Source of the DNA: Thiemannella venezuelensis
Lineage (GTDB): Bacteria; Actinomycetota; Actinomycetes; Streptosporangiales; Streptosporangiaceae
Reading direction: 5' to 3'
Assembly (NCBI RefSeq): GCF_014203605.1
Contig: NZ_JACHJJ010000029.1
Location: forward strand, 42,222 to 106,221
DNA length: 64,000 bases
The translations under genes and the position numbers were made by a program. Each line of letters opens with the position of its first letter. Within the stretch, counting starts at the first letter, position 1. The notes beneath the pieces are model-generated. The model made no database searches and was not told the origin of the DNA. It saw only the letters and a program-made list of their open reading frames with translations. Below are positions 10,455 through 21,450 of this stretch, one piece after another.

Positions 10455-10496
10455 GCGGGCCCCCGGCTCCCGGACGTCGCCGGAGCCGGGGCCCGC
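10455..10496 (+). terminator. Intercistronic hairpin after the binding-protein gene
   Basis: 10455-10470 pairs with 10482-10496 through about 15 bp with one bulged C (CGGCTCC/GGAGCCG core). Hairpins directly after the binding-protein gene commonly raise its expression over the permeases by partial termination or mRNA stabilisation; that role is inferred. Confidence 0.6.
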
Positions 10497-10516
10497 CAGA
10501 ACCGGAGGGAGCGAGC

Positions 10517-11482
10517 GTGCCCGCCGCCACCCGGACCCCGGCCCCGCCGCGACGGCGGCAGACGCCGCGGGCCCCGACAGGAAGACCCCGCAGGCGCAGG
10601 AACCCGTGGCCCTACCTGCTCATCGCCCCCGCCGTGGCCGGCGGCGTCTTCCTGCTGCTCTACCCGCTGCTGCGCGCCGCGACGATCTCCTTCCAGCACT
10701 TCCGGATGGGCGAGCTCATCCGGGGCGGCGCGGAGCTCGTCGGCCTGGACAACTACCGGGAACTGCTGGCCGCCGAGGAGTTCTGGGCGGTCACGCTGCG
10801 CACCTTCGCCTGGACCGCGGTCAACGTGGTGCTCATCGTGGGGATCTCGACCGGCGTCGCGCTCATGCTGGCCCGGCTCGGCCGGCGCATGCGCGTCGCG
10901 CTGATGAGCGCGCTCGCCCTCGTCTGGGCCACCCCGGTCATCGCGGCCACCACGATCTTCCAATGGCTGTTCCAGTCGGAGCTGGGGGTCGTCAACTGGG
11001 TGCTGACCCGCCTCGGATTCGGCTCCTTCCAGGGCTACTCCTGGTTCGCCGACGGCGGGGCGATGTTCGGCGTGCTGGTGACACTGGTGGTCTGGCAGTC
11101 GGTGCCGTTCGCCGCGCTCACCCTGTACGCGGGCCTGACCACGATCCCCGCCGAACTGTACGAGTCGGCCAGGATCGACGGCGGCACCGGGAGGCAGATC
11201 TTCGCCAGGGTGACCTTCCCGATCCTGCGCCCGATGTTCGCGCTCGTCACCTCGCTCGAGGTGATCTGGGTCTTCAAGTGCTTCCCGCAGATCTGGGTGC
11301 TCAGCCAGGGCGGTCCCGACGACGCGACGACCACGCTGCCGGTCTACGCCTTCAAGGTCGCCCGGGTGCTGCACCGCTACGACCTCGGCTCGGCCGTCGC
11401 CATGCTCACCGTGGCGATCCTCGCCGTCGCCCTGGTCGGCAACCTGCGCCGGATGCTCAGGCAGGAAGGAAACGAGTCATGA
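10517..11482 (+). CDS. Sugar ABC transporter permease, DasB-like
   Basis: 321 residues from a GTG with GGAGGGAGC upstream. A basic N-terminus of about 35 residues precedes six predicted membrane segments, the first being YLLIAPAVAGGVFLLLYPLL. The EAA cytoplasmic loop that docks the ATPase is recognisable as YESARIDGGTGRQIFARVTF. It is a MalF-type inner-membrane subunit. It overlaps the next permease by 4 bp. No ATPase is encoded with this importer, so a shared MsiK-type ATPase elsewhere in the genome is expected, as in Streptomyces Das and cellobiose systems. Confidence 0.9.
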   Translation: MPAATRTPAPPRRRQTPRAPTGRPRRRRNPWPYLLIAPAVAGGVFLLLYPLLRAATISFQHFRMGELIRGGAELVGLDNYRELLAAEEFWAVTLRTFAWTAVNVVLIVGISTGVALMLARLGRRMRVALMSALALVWATPVIAATTIFQWLFQSELGVVNWVLTRLGFGSFQGYSWFADGGAMFGVLVTLVVWQSVPFAALTLYAGLTTIPAELYESARIDGGTGRQIFARVTFPILRPMFALVTSLEVIWVFKCFPQIWVLSQGGPDDATTTLPVYAFKVARVLHRYDLGSAVAMLTVAILAVALVGNLRRMLRQEGNES

Positions 11483-12339
11483 GAACGCGCACCCGGCCGG
11501 GGAGGAGGCCGGCCGTGAGGGCGGGCAGGATCGCCCTCAACACCGCCGCGGCGGCCGTACTCGCCGTTATGATCTTCCCGGTCTACTGGATGTTCGCCAC
11601 CGCGTTCAAGCCGGCGGCGGAGATCCAGTCCGAGACGCCGAGCCTGTGGCCCGCGCACCCGACGCTGGAGCACTTCGCCGCCGCGGTGGGCGCCGACGGG
11701 TTCTGGACGTTCTGGCGCAACAGCCTGGCCGTCACCGCCGCCGCCGTGCTCCTGGCCCTGGCGGTCTCGCTGCTGTCGGCCTTCGCCGTGGCCCGGATGC
11801 GCTGGCGCGGCAGGGGGCCCTTCATCGTCATGGTCTTCGCCGCGCAGATGGCTCCGTGGGAGGCGCTGCTCGTGCCGATGTTCATCATCGCCAGGGACAC
11901 CGAGCTGCTCGACTCGCTGGCCATGCTCACCGGCGTCTACTTCATGATCACGCTGCCGTTCACGATCGTCACCCTGCGCGGCTTCCTCGCCGCCGTCCCC
12001 GCAGAGGTGGAGGAGGCCGCTCTGGTCGACGGCTGCACCCGGCTCGCCGCCTTCCGCCGGGTGGTCTTCCCGCTGCTCGCACCCGGCCTGATGGCCACCT
12101 CGCTGTTCGGGTTCATCACCGCCTGGAACGAGTTCGCGTTCGTCAACGTGCTGATCATCAAGGACCAGGGCAAGCGCACGCTCCCGGTGTGGTTGTCGTC
12201 CTTCCGCGACGTGTTCGGCACCGACTGGGGCGCCACCATGGCCGCCGCCACCCTGTTCGCCCTGCCGGTGCTGGTGGTCTTCCTGTTCCTGCAGCGCAGG
12301 GTCGGGGCGGGAATGATCGCGGGGGCGGTGAAGGGCTGA
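11479..12339 (+). CDS. Sugar ABC transporter permease, DasC-like
   Basis: 286 residues, starting at an ATG that overlaps the preceding stop (ATGA) with AAGGAAA upstream. It is a MalG-type permease with six membrane segments; the first is AAAAVLAVMIFPVYWMFATA. The EAA loop is VEEAALVDGCTRLAAFRRVV. The C-terminal end LFLQRRVGAGMIAGAVKG is typical of this family. It pairs with the DasB-like subunit to form the translocation pore. The operon closes with a strong hairpin at 12341-12385. Confidence 0.9.
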   Translation: MRTRTRPGRRPAVRAGRIALNTAAAAVLAVMIFPVYWMFATAFKPAAEIQSETPSLWPAHPTLEHFAAAVGADGFWTFWRNSLAVTAAAVLLALAVSLLSAFAVARMRWRGRGPFIVMVFAAQMAPWEALLVPMFIIARDTELLDSLAMLTGVYFMITLPFTIVTLRGFLAAVPAEVEEAALVDGCTRLAAFRRVVFPLLAPGLMATSLFGFITAWNEFAFVNVLIIKDQGKRTLPVWLSSFRDVFGTDWGATMAAATLFALPVLVVFLFLQRRVGAGMIAGAVKG

Positions 12340-12340
12340 C

Positions 12341-12385
12341 CCGGCGGGTACGGCCCGCGCCTCTCCGGCGGGCCGTACCCGCCGG
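12341..12385 (+). terminator. Strong terminator hairpin closing the DasABC-like operon
   Basis: 12341-12358 pairs perfectly with 12368-12385 (18 bp; core GGGTACGGCCCGC) around a 9-nt loop, beginning two bases after the permease stop codon. It separates the first importer from the glycerol-type operon. The rest of the gap to 12586 includes a locally AT-rich stretch (TTATATGGAATTGCATT around 12482-12499) that probably holds the promoter of the next operon. Confidence 0.8.
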
Positions 12386-12586
12386 AGAGGCGCCCCGGAG
12401 GACTGAAACGCGCGGGGTTCCCGTGCGGCGGTGCGTCTCGCGCCACGGCAGACGCCCCCTATGCACGGACGTGACGCTGAGGTTATATGGAATTGCATTC
12501 GGCTCGGGACCGTCGCGATCGCACGTCGGAGCGCTTGCACCGACCGCACGGTTTCGATCATGCTCCGGCAGAGAGGACCGGGCACC

Positions 12587-13678
12587 GTGACGCTGATTCT
12601 CGACGGCGTTCGCGTGCGGCAGCGCGGAGAGCCCTGGCTGGACGGCATCGACCTCGAATTCCCGAGCGGGATGACGACGCTCATCGGCCCGCTGGCGGCG
12701 GGGAAGACGACGCTGATGCGCGTCGCCGCAGGGCTGCTGCCGCCCACCGCCGGGCGCGTCGTCGTCAACGGGAAGGACGTCACCCCGGTCTCGGTGCGGA
12801 AGAGGTCGGTGGCCTTCGTCTACCAGCAGTTCATCAACTACCCGTCGCTGACGGTCTACGAGAACATCGCCTCCCCGCTGCGCCTGGCGCGCTCCTTCCC
12901 CAAGGAGGACGTCGACCGGCGGGTGCGCGAGGTCGCCGAGCTCATGGGCATCGGGGACCTGCTCGGGCGCCGGCCCGCCGAGCTGTCGGGCGGCCAGCAG
13001 CAGCGCACCGCCATCGCCCGGGCGCTGGCCCGTCCCGTCGACGTGCTGCTGCTGGACGAGCCGCTCGCCAACCTCGACTACAAGCTCCGGGAACAGCTGC
13101 GCGCCGATCTGAAGGGCATGTTCGCCGGCTCCCCGGGCGTGGTCCTGTACTCCACCGCGGACCCGGCCGAGGCGCTGACCTTCGCGGCGCCGACGGTGGT
13201 CCTGGGCGAGGGCCGGGTCCGGCACGCCGGCGACGCGGCGGACATGTACGACCGGCCGCCGACGCTGGCCGTCGCCGCGACGCTCAGCGATCCGCCGCTG
13301 AACCTCCTGCCGGGCGTCGTGCGCGACGGCCGGATCGAATGCCTCGGGGTCTCCTTCCCGGCCCCCGGGGTGCAGGGCTCCGGCCGCCGCGTCGTCCTCG
13401 GGGTCCGCCCCCACCAGGTGAGCATCGAGCGGACCGGCCCCGGCGGGCTGGAGTTCCCCGCGGAGATCCGGCTCGCGGAGGTGACGGGGAGCACGACCTT
13501 CCTCCACCTGCTCCTGCCCGACCGGCGGCACCTCGTCGCCCAGCTGCCCGGGACCCGGCTGTTCACCCCGGGGGAGCCGGCGGTGGCCCACGTGGACCCC
13601 GCGCACGTCTTCGTCTTCGACGAGGCCGGCGGGAACCTGCTCGCCACGTCGGCGGCGGAGGTCGGTCCGCATGGCTGA
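12587..13678 (+). CDS. glpS: Glycerol-type ABC transporter ATPase, first subunit (GlpS-like)
   Basis: 363 residues from the GTG at 12587, with GAGAGGA 9 nt upstream; an in-frame ATG at 12560 is the alternative. Motifs: Walker A GPLAAGKTT (residues 34-42), Q-loop VYQQF, intact signature LSGGQQQR (133-140), Walker B VLLLDEP. The switch histidine is absent: the H-loop reads YSTADPAEA, with Ala191 at the His position. A C-terminal TOBE-like domain follows. It fits GlpS of the Rhizobium GlpVSTPQU glycerol importer. It overlaps glpT by 8 bp. The missing His implies that one of the two composite ATP sites is impaired. Confidence 0.85.
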   Translation: MTLILDGVRVRQRGEPWLDGIDLEFPSGMTTLIGPLAAGKTTLMRVAAGLLPPTAGRVVVNGKDVTPVSVRKRSVAFVYQQFINYPSLTVYENIASPLRLARSFPKEDVDRRVREVAELMGIGDLLGRRPAELSGGQQQRTAIARALARPVDVLLLDEPLANLDYKLREQLRADLKGMFAGSPGVVLYSTADPAEALTFAAPTVVLGEGRVRHAGDAADMYDRPPTLAVAATLSDPPLNLLPGVVRDGRIECLGVSFPAPGVQGSGRRVVLGVRPHQVSIERTGPGGLEFPAEIRLAEVTGSTTFLHLLLPDRRHLVAQLPGTRLFTPGEPAVAHVDPAHVFVFDEAGGNLLATSAAEVGPHG

Positions 13679-14794
13679 CATCCGCCTGGAGGAGGTGTCC
13701 CACAGCTACGACGGGGGCCGGACGTGGGCGCTCAAGCCGATGACCTGGACCTGGCGGAGCGCCAGGGCGTATGCGCTGCTCGGGCCGAGCGGGTGCGGCA
13801 AGTCCACGCTCCTGAACATCGTCTCCGGCCTGCTCTCCCCGACGACGGGGCGGATCTGGCTGGACGACCGGGAGGTCACCGCGGTGCCGACCGCGGGCCG
13901 CAACATCGCCCAGGTCTTCCAGTTCCCGGTCCTCTACGAGGAGATGTCGGTCTACGACAACCTCGCCTTCCCGCTGCGCAACCGCCGGTACCCCCGGGCG
14001 GAGGTCGACCGGCGGGTGCGCGAGGTCTCCCGGATGCTCGGGCTGGACGACCATCTCGGCCGCAGGTCGCGGCGGCTGGACCCGGGACGGCAGCAGATCG
14101 TCAGCCTGGGCCGCGGGCTGGTCCGCCCCGAGGTCGCGGCGGTCCTGCTCGACGAGCCCCTCACCGTCATCGATCCGGCGATGAAGTGGACGTTGCGCAG
14201 CAAGCTGAAGGAGATCCACCGCGACACCGGCCACACGCTCATCTACGTCACCCACGACCAGACCGAGGCGCTGACCTTCGCCGACGAGGTGGTCGTCCTC
14301 AAGGACGGGGAGATCGTGCAGGCCGGCGAGCCGGCCGAGCTGTTCCTGGCGCCCGCGCACGAGTTCGTCGGCCACTTCATCGGCTCACCCGGCATGAACG
14401 TGCTGCCCGCCGAGATCGCCGGAGGGGTGGTCCGGGTCGGCGGGACGGCGGTCGGGCGCGCCGCGGGCGACGGCGGTGAACTCCCGCCGGGCCCGGTGCG
14501 GATCGGAGTCCGGCCGGAGTTCGTCCGGATCACCGCCGGGCAGGACGCCCCGGACGCCGGAGACCCGGCGGGCCCGGGCCTGGCGGCGCGGATCACCGGG
14601 TTGGACCGCATGGGCTCCCACCACCTCGTGCACGCCCGGGTGGACGGCCACGCCCTGGTCTCCAAGACCGGTCCCGGTTCCCGGTACGAGCCCGGCACCG
14701 CCGCGTTCCTGCGGTTCGACCCCGGCCGCGCGTTCCTGTTCCGGGACGAGGTCCGGTGCGGATCGCTCATGCCCCTCGAAGGGAGGGGGGGAAC

Positions 14795-14798
<4 letters not shown>
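13671..14798 (+). CDS. glpT: Glycerol-type ABC transporter ATPase, second subunit (GlpT-like)
   Basis: 375 residues. Motifs: Walker A GPSGCGKST (38-46), Q-loop VFQFPVLYEE, Walker B AVLLDEPLTVIDP, and an intact H-loop YVTHDQTEA (His195). The signature is degenerate: LDPGRQQ (136-142) replaces LSGGQ. This is the mirror image of the defect in GlpS. A C-terminal TOBE region follows (about 240-370). The phrase SLGRGLVRPEVAAVLLDEPL is typical of GlpT-type ATPases. It overlaps glpS at its start and the permease gene at its end (GTGA), so subunit stoichiometry is probably kept by coupled translation. Confidence 0.85.
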
Positions 14799-15799
<1,001 letters not shown>

Positions 15800-15804
15800 G
15801 CCGG

Positions 15805-16680
<876 letters not shown>

Positions 16681-16682
16681 CC

Positions 16683-16958
16683 ATGCTGGAGTGGATGGTG
16701 TGGACCCCGCCCACGGCCGCGGTGTTCGCCGGACTGGCCCTGCTGCTCGCCGGGATGGCGGTGTGGGCCCGGCTCTCGCCGCCGGTGGCGCGGCGCGGTT
16801 TCCTGCGGATCGAGACCGACCGGGGCGACCGGCTGTACATCGGCCTGATCAGCGCGGCGGCCGTGCTCACCGGGTGGATCGCCGTCACCGACCTGTCCAT
16901 GTGGCTGGCGCTGGCGTGCGCGCTGCTGGTGGCGCTGGTGATCGGCATATGGGGATGA
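16683..16958 (+). CDS. glpU: Small DUF2160 membrane protein (GlpU-like)
   Basis: 91 residues with three hydrophobic segments (about 10-28, 54-70 and 73-90) and a conserved central RGFLRIETDRGDRLYIGLI. DUF2160 proteins occur almost only inside glpSTPQUV-type operons and are thought to be accessory membrane subunits; their exact role is unknown. The gene starts 2 bp after the glpQ stop with GGGAGG upstream and is followed by the binding protein. Its presence is a strong marker for identifying this importer. Confidence 0.85.
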   Translation: MLEWMVWTPPTAAVFAGLALLLAGMAVWARLSPPVARRGFLRIETDRGDRLYIGLISAAAVLTGWIAVTDLSMWLALACALLVALVIGIWG

Positions 16959-16996
16959 CCGCAGAAAGCAGACGCCGGCCTGGGAGGAGCCAGACG

Positions 16997-18769
16997 ATGT
17001 CGTTAACACTCAAGGGGCGGACGGCCGTCGTCCTGTCCGTCCTCGGCCTGCTGGCGGCAGGCTGCTCGCAGGACCCCGGAGGAGAGCGCACGGGCGGGTT
17101 CAACGAGGCGAACGCCAAGGCGGCGGCGCAGAGATGGGTCAGCCAGGAGTTCACCCCCAGCACCCTCTCCCGCGACCGGCAACTCGCGGAGATGGACTGG
17201 TTCATGAAGGCCGCGGCGCCGTACCGCGGCATGGAGATCAACGTGGTCTCCGAGACGATCACCACGCACGAGTACGAGTCGCAGCAGCTCGCCAAGGCGT
17301 TCAGCGAGATCACCGGGATCAGGCTCAGGCACGACCTGATCCAGGAGGGCGACGTCATCGAGAAGCTGCAGACCCAGATCCAGGGCGACCAGAACATCTA
17401 CGACGCCTACGTCAACGACTCCGACCTCATCGGAACCCACTCCCGCGGCGACTACGTGCTCCCGCTCTCGGACTACATGGCGGGTGAGGGCAAGGCGGTC
17501 ACGTCGCCCACGCTCGACATCGGCGACTTCATCGGCATCAGCTTCACCACCGGGCCGGACAAGAAGATCTACCAGCTCCCCGACCAGCAGTTCGCGAACC
17601 TCTACTGGTTCCGCTACGACTGGTTCACCGATCCGGAGATCAAGCAGCAGTTCAGGGACGCCTACGGCTACGACCTGGGCGTGCCGGTCAACTGGGCCGC
17701 CTACGAGGACATCGCCGACTTCTTCACCAACAAGGTGAACGGCGACGGCACCGTCGACGGCAGGAAGGTCTACGGCCACATGGACTACGGCCGCAAGGAC
17801 CCCTCCCTGGGCTGGCGCTTCACCGACTCGTGGCTGTCCATGGCCGGCAACGGCGACCCCGGCATCCCCAACGGGCTTCCGGTGGACGACTGGGGCATCA
17901 GGGTGGAGGACTGCCGCCCGGTCGGCTCGTCGGTGAGCCGCGGCGGCGACACCAACGGCCCGGCCGCGGTGTACGCCCTGACCAAGTACGTGGACTGGCT
18001 GAAGCGGTTCGCGCCCAAGGAGGCGGCCGGGATGAACTTCAGCGAGGCCGGCCCGGTCCCGGCGCAGGGCCACATCGCCCAGCAGATCTTCTGGTACACC
18101 GCCTTCACCGCGGACATGACCAAGGAGGGGCTGCCGGTCGTCAACGCCGACGGCACTCCGAAGTGGCGGATGGCGCCGAGCCCGCACGGCGCGTACTGGA
18201 AGGACGGCAACAAGCTGGGCTACCAGGACGCCGGCTCCTGGACGCTGCTGAAGAACACGCCCGCGGAGCGCCGGGCCGCGGCGTGGCTGTACGCCCAGTT
18301 CGTCACCTCCAAGACCGTCTCGCTGAAGAAGTCCATCACCGGGCTGACCTTCATCCGGGACTCCGACGTCCGCAGCGACTACTTCACGGAGAACGCGGCG
18401 AAGTACGGCGGGCTGATCGAGTTCTACCGCTCGCCCGCCCGCGAGCAGTGGACGCCGACCGGGACCAACGTGCCCGACTACCCGAGGCTGGCCCAGCTGT
18501 GGTGGCAGAACGTCGCCACCGCCGTGACCGGTGAGACGACCCCCCAGCAGTCGATGGACAACCTCGCCAAGCAGCAGGACGACATCCTCTCCCGGCTGGA
18601 GCGCCGCGGCTACGGCGGCGACTGCGCGCCGAAGCTGAACCCGGAGCAGGGCGCCCGGCACTGGCTGGACCAGCCGGGCGCCCCGGTGCCGAAGCTCGCC
18701 GACGAGCGGGGGAAACCGGAGACGCTCGACTACGACAAGCTGATCGCGCAGTGGAAGGGCGCGGACTGA
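16997..18769 (+). CDS. glpV: Glycerol-type ABC transporter substrate-binding lipoprotein (GlpV-like)
   Basis: 590 residues, starting at ATG 16997 with GGGAGGAG upstream. The lipobox is LLAAGC with lipidated Cys23. GlpV-type features run throughout: MEINVVSETITTHEYES, HDLIQEGDVIEKLQTQIQ, YQLPDQQFANLYWFRYDWF, GRKDPSLGWRFTDSWLSMAG and SPARE-WTPTGTNVPDYP. GlpV proteins are unusually long binding proteins (about 570-590 residues), and this length fits. It would bind glycerol or a small polyol outside the membrane. It is the last gene of a tightly packed operon; ligand assignment rests on homology to the Rhizobium leguminosarum system. Confidence 0.87.
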   Translation: MSLTLKGRTAVVLSVLGLLAAGCSQDPGGERTGGFNEANAKAAAQRWVSQEFTPSTLSRDRQLAEMDWFMKAAAPYRGMEINVVSETITTHEYESQQLAKAFSEITGIRLRHDLIQEGDVIEKLQTQIQGDQNIYDAYVNDSDLIGTHSRGDYVLPLSDYMAGEGKAVTSPTLDIGDFIGISFTTGPDKKIYQLPDQQFANLYWFRYDWFTDPEIKQQFRDAYGYDLGVPVNWAAYEDIADFFTNKVNGDGTVDGRKVYGHMDYGRKDPSLGWRFTDSWLSMAGNGDPGIPNGLPVDDWGIRVEDCRPVGSSVSRGGDTNGPAAVYALTKYVDWLKRFAPKEAAGMNFSEAGPVPAQGHIAQQIFWYTAFTADMTKEGLPVVNADGTPKWRMAPSPHGAYWKDGNKLGYQDAGSWTLLKNTPAERRAAAWLYAQFVTSKTVSLKKSITGLTFIRDSDVRSDYFTENAAKYGGLIEFYRSPAREQWTPTGTNVPDYPRLAQLWWQNVATAVTGETTPQQSMDNLAKQQDDILSRLERRGYGGDCAPKLNPEQGARHWLDQPGAPVPKLADERGKPETLDYDKLIAQWKGAD

Positions 18770-18830
18770 CCGCACACCGCCCGGCGGCGCACCGACCGGC
18801 CTGCGGCGTCCGGCGGTGCGCCGGTGGGCT

Positions 18831-18890
18831 GCATGCCGGCGGGCCGTGCTCCGGCGGGTCGTGCTCCGGCGGGTCGTGCTCCGGCGGGCA
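18831..18890. repeat. 15-bp tandem repeat between glpV and the histidine kinase
   Basis: Three 15-bp units of the form GTGCTCCGGCGGGTC cover 18846-18890 (the last ends GGGCA), preceded by a degenerate fourth unit at 18831-18845. They lie in the 271-bp intergenic region. The remainder of that region contains no gene I can support; the kinase promoter is probably within 18900-19030. Confidence 0.8.
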
Positions 18891-19040
18891 TCGCGCCGAG
18901 GCGATGGCCGCCGTCCCGGCTCCGGAGTAGGCTTGGCCTGCGATCAGGGCCGGGACGCGGATCCGCGGCGGCCGATCGACCGACCGTGAAGACCGATGGC
19001 GGGAGCCGGGACCCCCGGATCCGGCGCGAGGAGCCGCTCT

Positions 19041-21446
19041 ATGCTTCGCCGCGGCGCGGCACATCTCGGCAGGGTCGCCGCGCTGGCGGCGCTCTACGCC
19101 GTGGCTGCGAAGGCGGCGTTCGCGCTGGCCGCCGTGCACACCGTCATCTCGCCCGTGTGGCTGCCGAGCGGGCTGGCGGTGGCGGCCGTCGTGCTGTGCG
19201 GCCACCGCGCGGTGCCCGCGGTCCTGCTCGGAGCGTTCGTGTTCAACGCCTCGACCGGGCTCCCGCTCTGGGTGGCCGCTCTGATCGCCTCGGGGAACGC
19301 GCTGGAGGCGGCCGGCGCCGGATGGCTGCTGCGCCGGACGGGCTTCCGGCGGAGCGCCGGCCGGGTCCGGGACGTGCTGGCGCTGGCCGTACCGGCCGGT
19401 CTGGGGGCCACGGCGGCCGGCGCCGGGGTCGGGGTGGCGGCCCTGTGGGCCGGCGGCGTCGTGCCGGCGGCCGACCTGGTGTCCTCGTGGGTGCTGTGGT
19501 GGTTCGGCGACGCGATCGGCGTGCTGACCCTGACCCCGGTGCTGCTGGCGGCGTGGGCTCACCGGCACCGGCGGCCGCGCCCCGGCAGGGGCCGGGTGGC
19601 CGAGGCCGTGCTGCTCGCCCTCGCGCTCCCGGTGGTCACCTGGCCCGTCCTGGGGGCCGGGCGGCTGACCCTCGTCGTCCCGGTGCTGCTGTGGGCCGCG
19701 ATCAGGTTCCGGCTGGTCGGCGCGTCCCTGGCCAGCCTGTTCACCTCCGCGGTGGTGATCTACGCGGCGGCGCGCGGGGTCGGCCCCTTCGTCCAGCCCT
19801 CGTTCCAGGGCACCCTGCTGACCACCCAGAACTACACCATGGTGCTGATCGCCACCAGCATGCTCGTGGCGGCGATCATCACCGAACGCGAGCAGGCGAC
19901 CTCGGCGCTCCACGCCCAGCAGGAACGGACCCGTTCGATCATCGCCACCGCCCGCGACCCCTTCTTCGGGTTCGACGGCGACGGCGTGGTCACCGACTGG
20001 AACCGCAGCGCGGAGACCACCTTCGGCTGGTCCGCGCAGGAGGCGATCGGCCGCCCGCTGACCGGGCTCATCGTCCCGGCGGAGGTCTACCACGAGCGCT
20101 TCCGGAGTGCGATGACCGCCGCGGAGGACCGCATGGAGGTCCTCGCCAGGCACCGGGACGGCAGGGAGCTGCCCGTCGAGGTCACGATCTGGTCCGTCGA
20201 GTCCGTCGGCCGCAGCCGCTTCAACGCCTTCGCGCGGGACATCACCGAGCGCAAGCAGTTCGAGCGGGACCTGGCCACGGCACGTGACCGGGCACTGGAG
20301 GCCTCGCGGCTCAAGTCGCAGTTCCTGGCCACGATGAGCCACGAGATCCGCACCCCGATGAACGCGGTCATCGGCCTGGCCGCGGTCCTGCTGGCCGGCC
20401 CGCTCGGCGCCGACCAGCGCCGCCAGCTCCAGGGCATCCTCACCGCGGGGCAGACGCTGCTGGCGATCATCAACGACATCCTGGACCTGTCCAAGATCGA
20501 AGCCGACCAGCTGGTGCTGGAGGAGGCCGACTTCGCCCCCGGCGCGCTCGTCCGCGACGTCATCGGGCTGCTCTCCGGGACGGCCGGGGCCAAGGGCCTC
20601 ACTCTGACCGGCTCGTGCGGGCCGGAGCTGCCCGCCCTGCTGCGCGGCGACGCCACCCGGATCCGGCAGATCCTGCTCAACCTGGTGGACAACGCCGTCA
20701 AGTTCACCCCGCACGGCGGCGTCACCGTCCGCGCCGGGCTCACCGGCGTGGACCCGGAGGGGACGGCGGAGGTCGTGATAGAGGTCACGGACACCGGCAT
20801 CGGCATCCCCGGCGACAAGCAGGAAAGCCTGTTCGACCCGTTCGTCCAGGCCGACGCCTCGACCACCCGGGAGTACGGCGGCACCGGCCTGGGCCTGGCG
20901 ATCTCCCGCCGGCTCGCCCGGGCGATGGGCGGAGACCTGAGGGTGTCCAGCCGCCCGGGCCGGGGCAGCACCTTCACCTGCACGATCCGGCTGGCGCAGG
21001 CGTCCGCGGCGGGGCCGCCCGCGGACGACGGCGGGACCGCCGCGGCGCCCGTCCGCCGCTCCCGGCTCCTCCTGGTGGAGGACAACGAGCTCAACCAGAT
21101 GGCGGCCATGGAGGTCCTCACCCTGCTCGGCTACCACGCCGACCTCGCGACCAACGGCCAGGAGGCCATCGCGATGGCGGAGAGGACGCAGTACCAGGCG
21201 ATCCTGATGGACTGCCAGATGCCCGTCATGGACGGCTACACCGCCACCACCGTGCTGCGCCGCAGGGAGGGGAAGGAGCGGCGCACCCCCGTCATCGCGC
21301 TGACCGCCGGCGCCTTCGCCGAGGACCGGCAGCGCTGCCTGGCCGCGGGCATGGACGACTTCATCGCCAAGCCCTTCGACTGCGACGAGCTCGCCTCCAC
21401 CATCGCGCGGTGGACGGAGCGCCCCGACGGCCGGGCCGCGAGCTGA
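19041..21446 (+). CDS. MASE1-PAS hybrid sensor histidine kinase with receiver domain
   Basis: 801 residues from ATG 19041, preceded by GAGGAG at 7 nt. Domain order: MASE1 multi-pass membrane sensor (about 1-285; SPVWLPSGLAVAAVVLCGHR and WWFGDAIGVLTLTPVLL are typical), PAS (about 300-415; FFGFDGDGVVTDWNRSAE), HisKA with phospho-acceptor His434 in MSHEIRTPMN, HATPase (N-box LLNLVDNAVKFT, DTGIGIP, YGGTGLGLAISRRL), and a C-terminal receiver with Asp724 in AILMDCQMPVMDG and the conserved Lys in DDFIAKPFD. The signal is unknown. Phosphorelay would run His434 to Asp724 and then to an external Hpt protein; the orphan Hpt at 49670-50059 is a possible but unproven partner. Confidence 0.93.
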   Translation: MLRRGAAHLGRVAALAALYAVAAKAAFALAAVHTVISPVWLPSGLAVAAVVLCGHRAVPAVLLGAFVFNASTGLPLWVAALIASGNALEAAGAGWLLRRTGFRRSAGRVRDVLALAVPAGLGATAAGAGVGVAALWAGGVVPAADLVSSWVLWWFGDAIGVLTLTPVLLAAWAHRHRRPRPGRGRVAEAVLLALALPVVTWPVLGAGRLTLVVPVLLWAAIRFRLVGASLASLFTSAVVIYAAARGVGPFVQPSFQGTLLTTQNYTMVLIATSMLVAAIITEREQATSALHAQQERTRSIIATARDPFFGFDGDGVVTDWNRSAETTFGWSAQEAIGRPLTGLIVPAEVYHERFRSAMTAAEDRMEVLARHRDGRELPVEVTIWSVESVGRSRFNAFARDITERKQFERDLATARDRALEASRLKSQFLATMSHEIRTPMNAVIGLAAVLLAGPLGADQRRQLQGILTAGQTLLAIINDILDLSKIEADQLVLEEADFAPGALVRDVIGLLSGTAGAKGLTLTGSCGPELPALLRGDATRIRQILLNLVDNAVKFTPHGGVTVRAGLTGVDPEGTAEVVIEVTDTGIGIPGDKQESLFDPFVQADASTTREYGGTGLGLAISRRLARAMGGDLRVSSRPGRGSTFTCTIRLAQASAAGPPADDGGTAAAPVRRSRLLLVEDNELNQMAAMEVLTLLGYHADLATNGQEAIAMAERTQYQAILMDCQMPVMDGYTATTVLRRREGKERRTPVIALTAGAFAEDRQRCLAAGMDDFIAKPFDCDELASTIARWTERPDGRAAS

Positions 21447-21450
21447 GCCC

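Noticed and set aside
7928..11374. 1148-codon minus-strand frame and the overlapping 1469-codon plus-strand frame
   Set aside because: Both lie over the glucanase and importer genes, whose domains, lipobox and EAA loops are clear in the correct frames.
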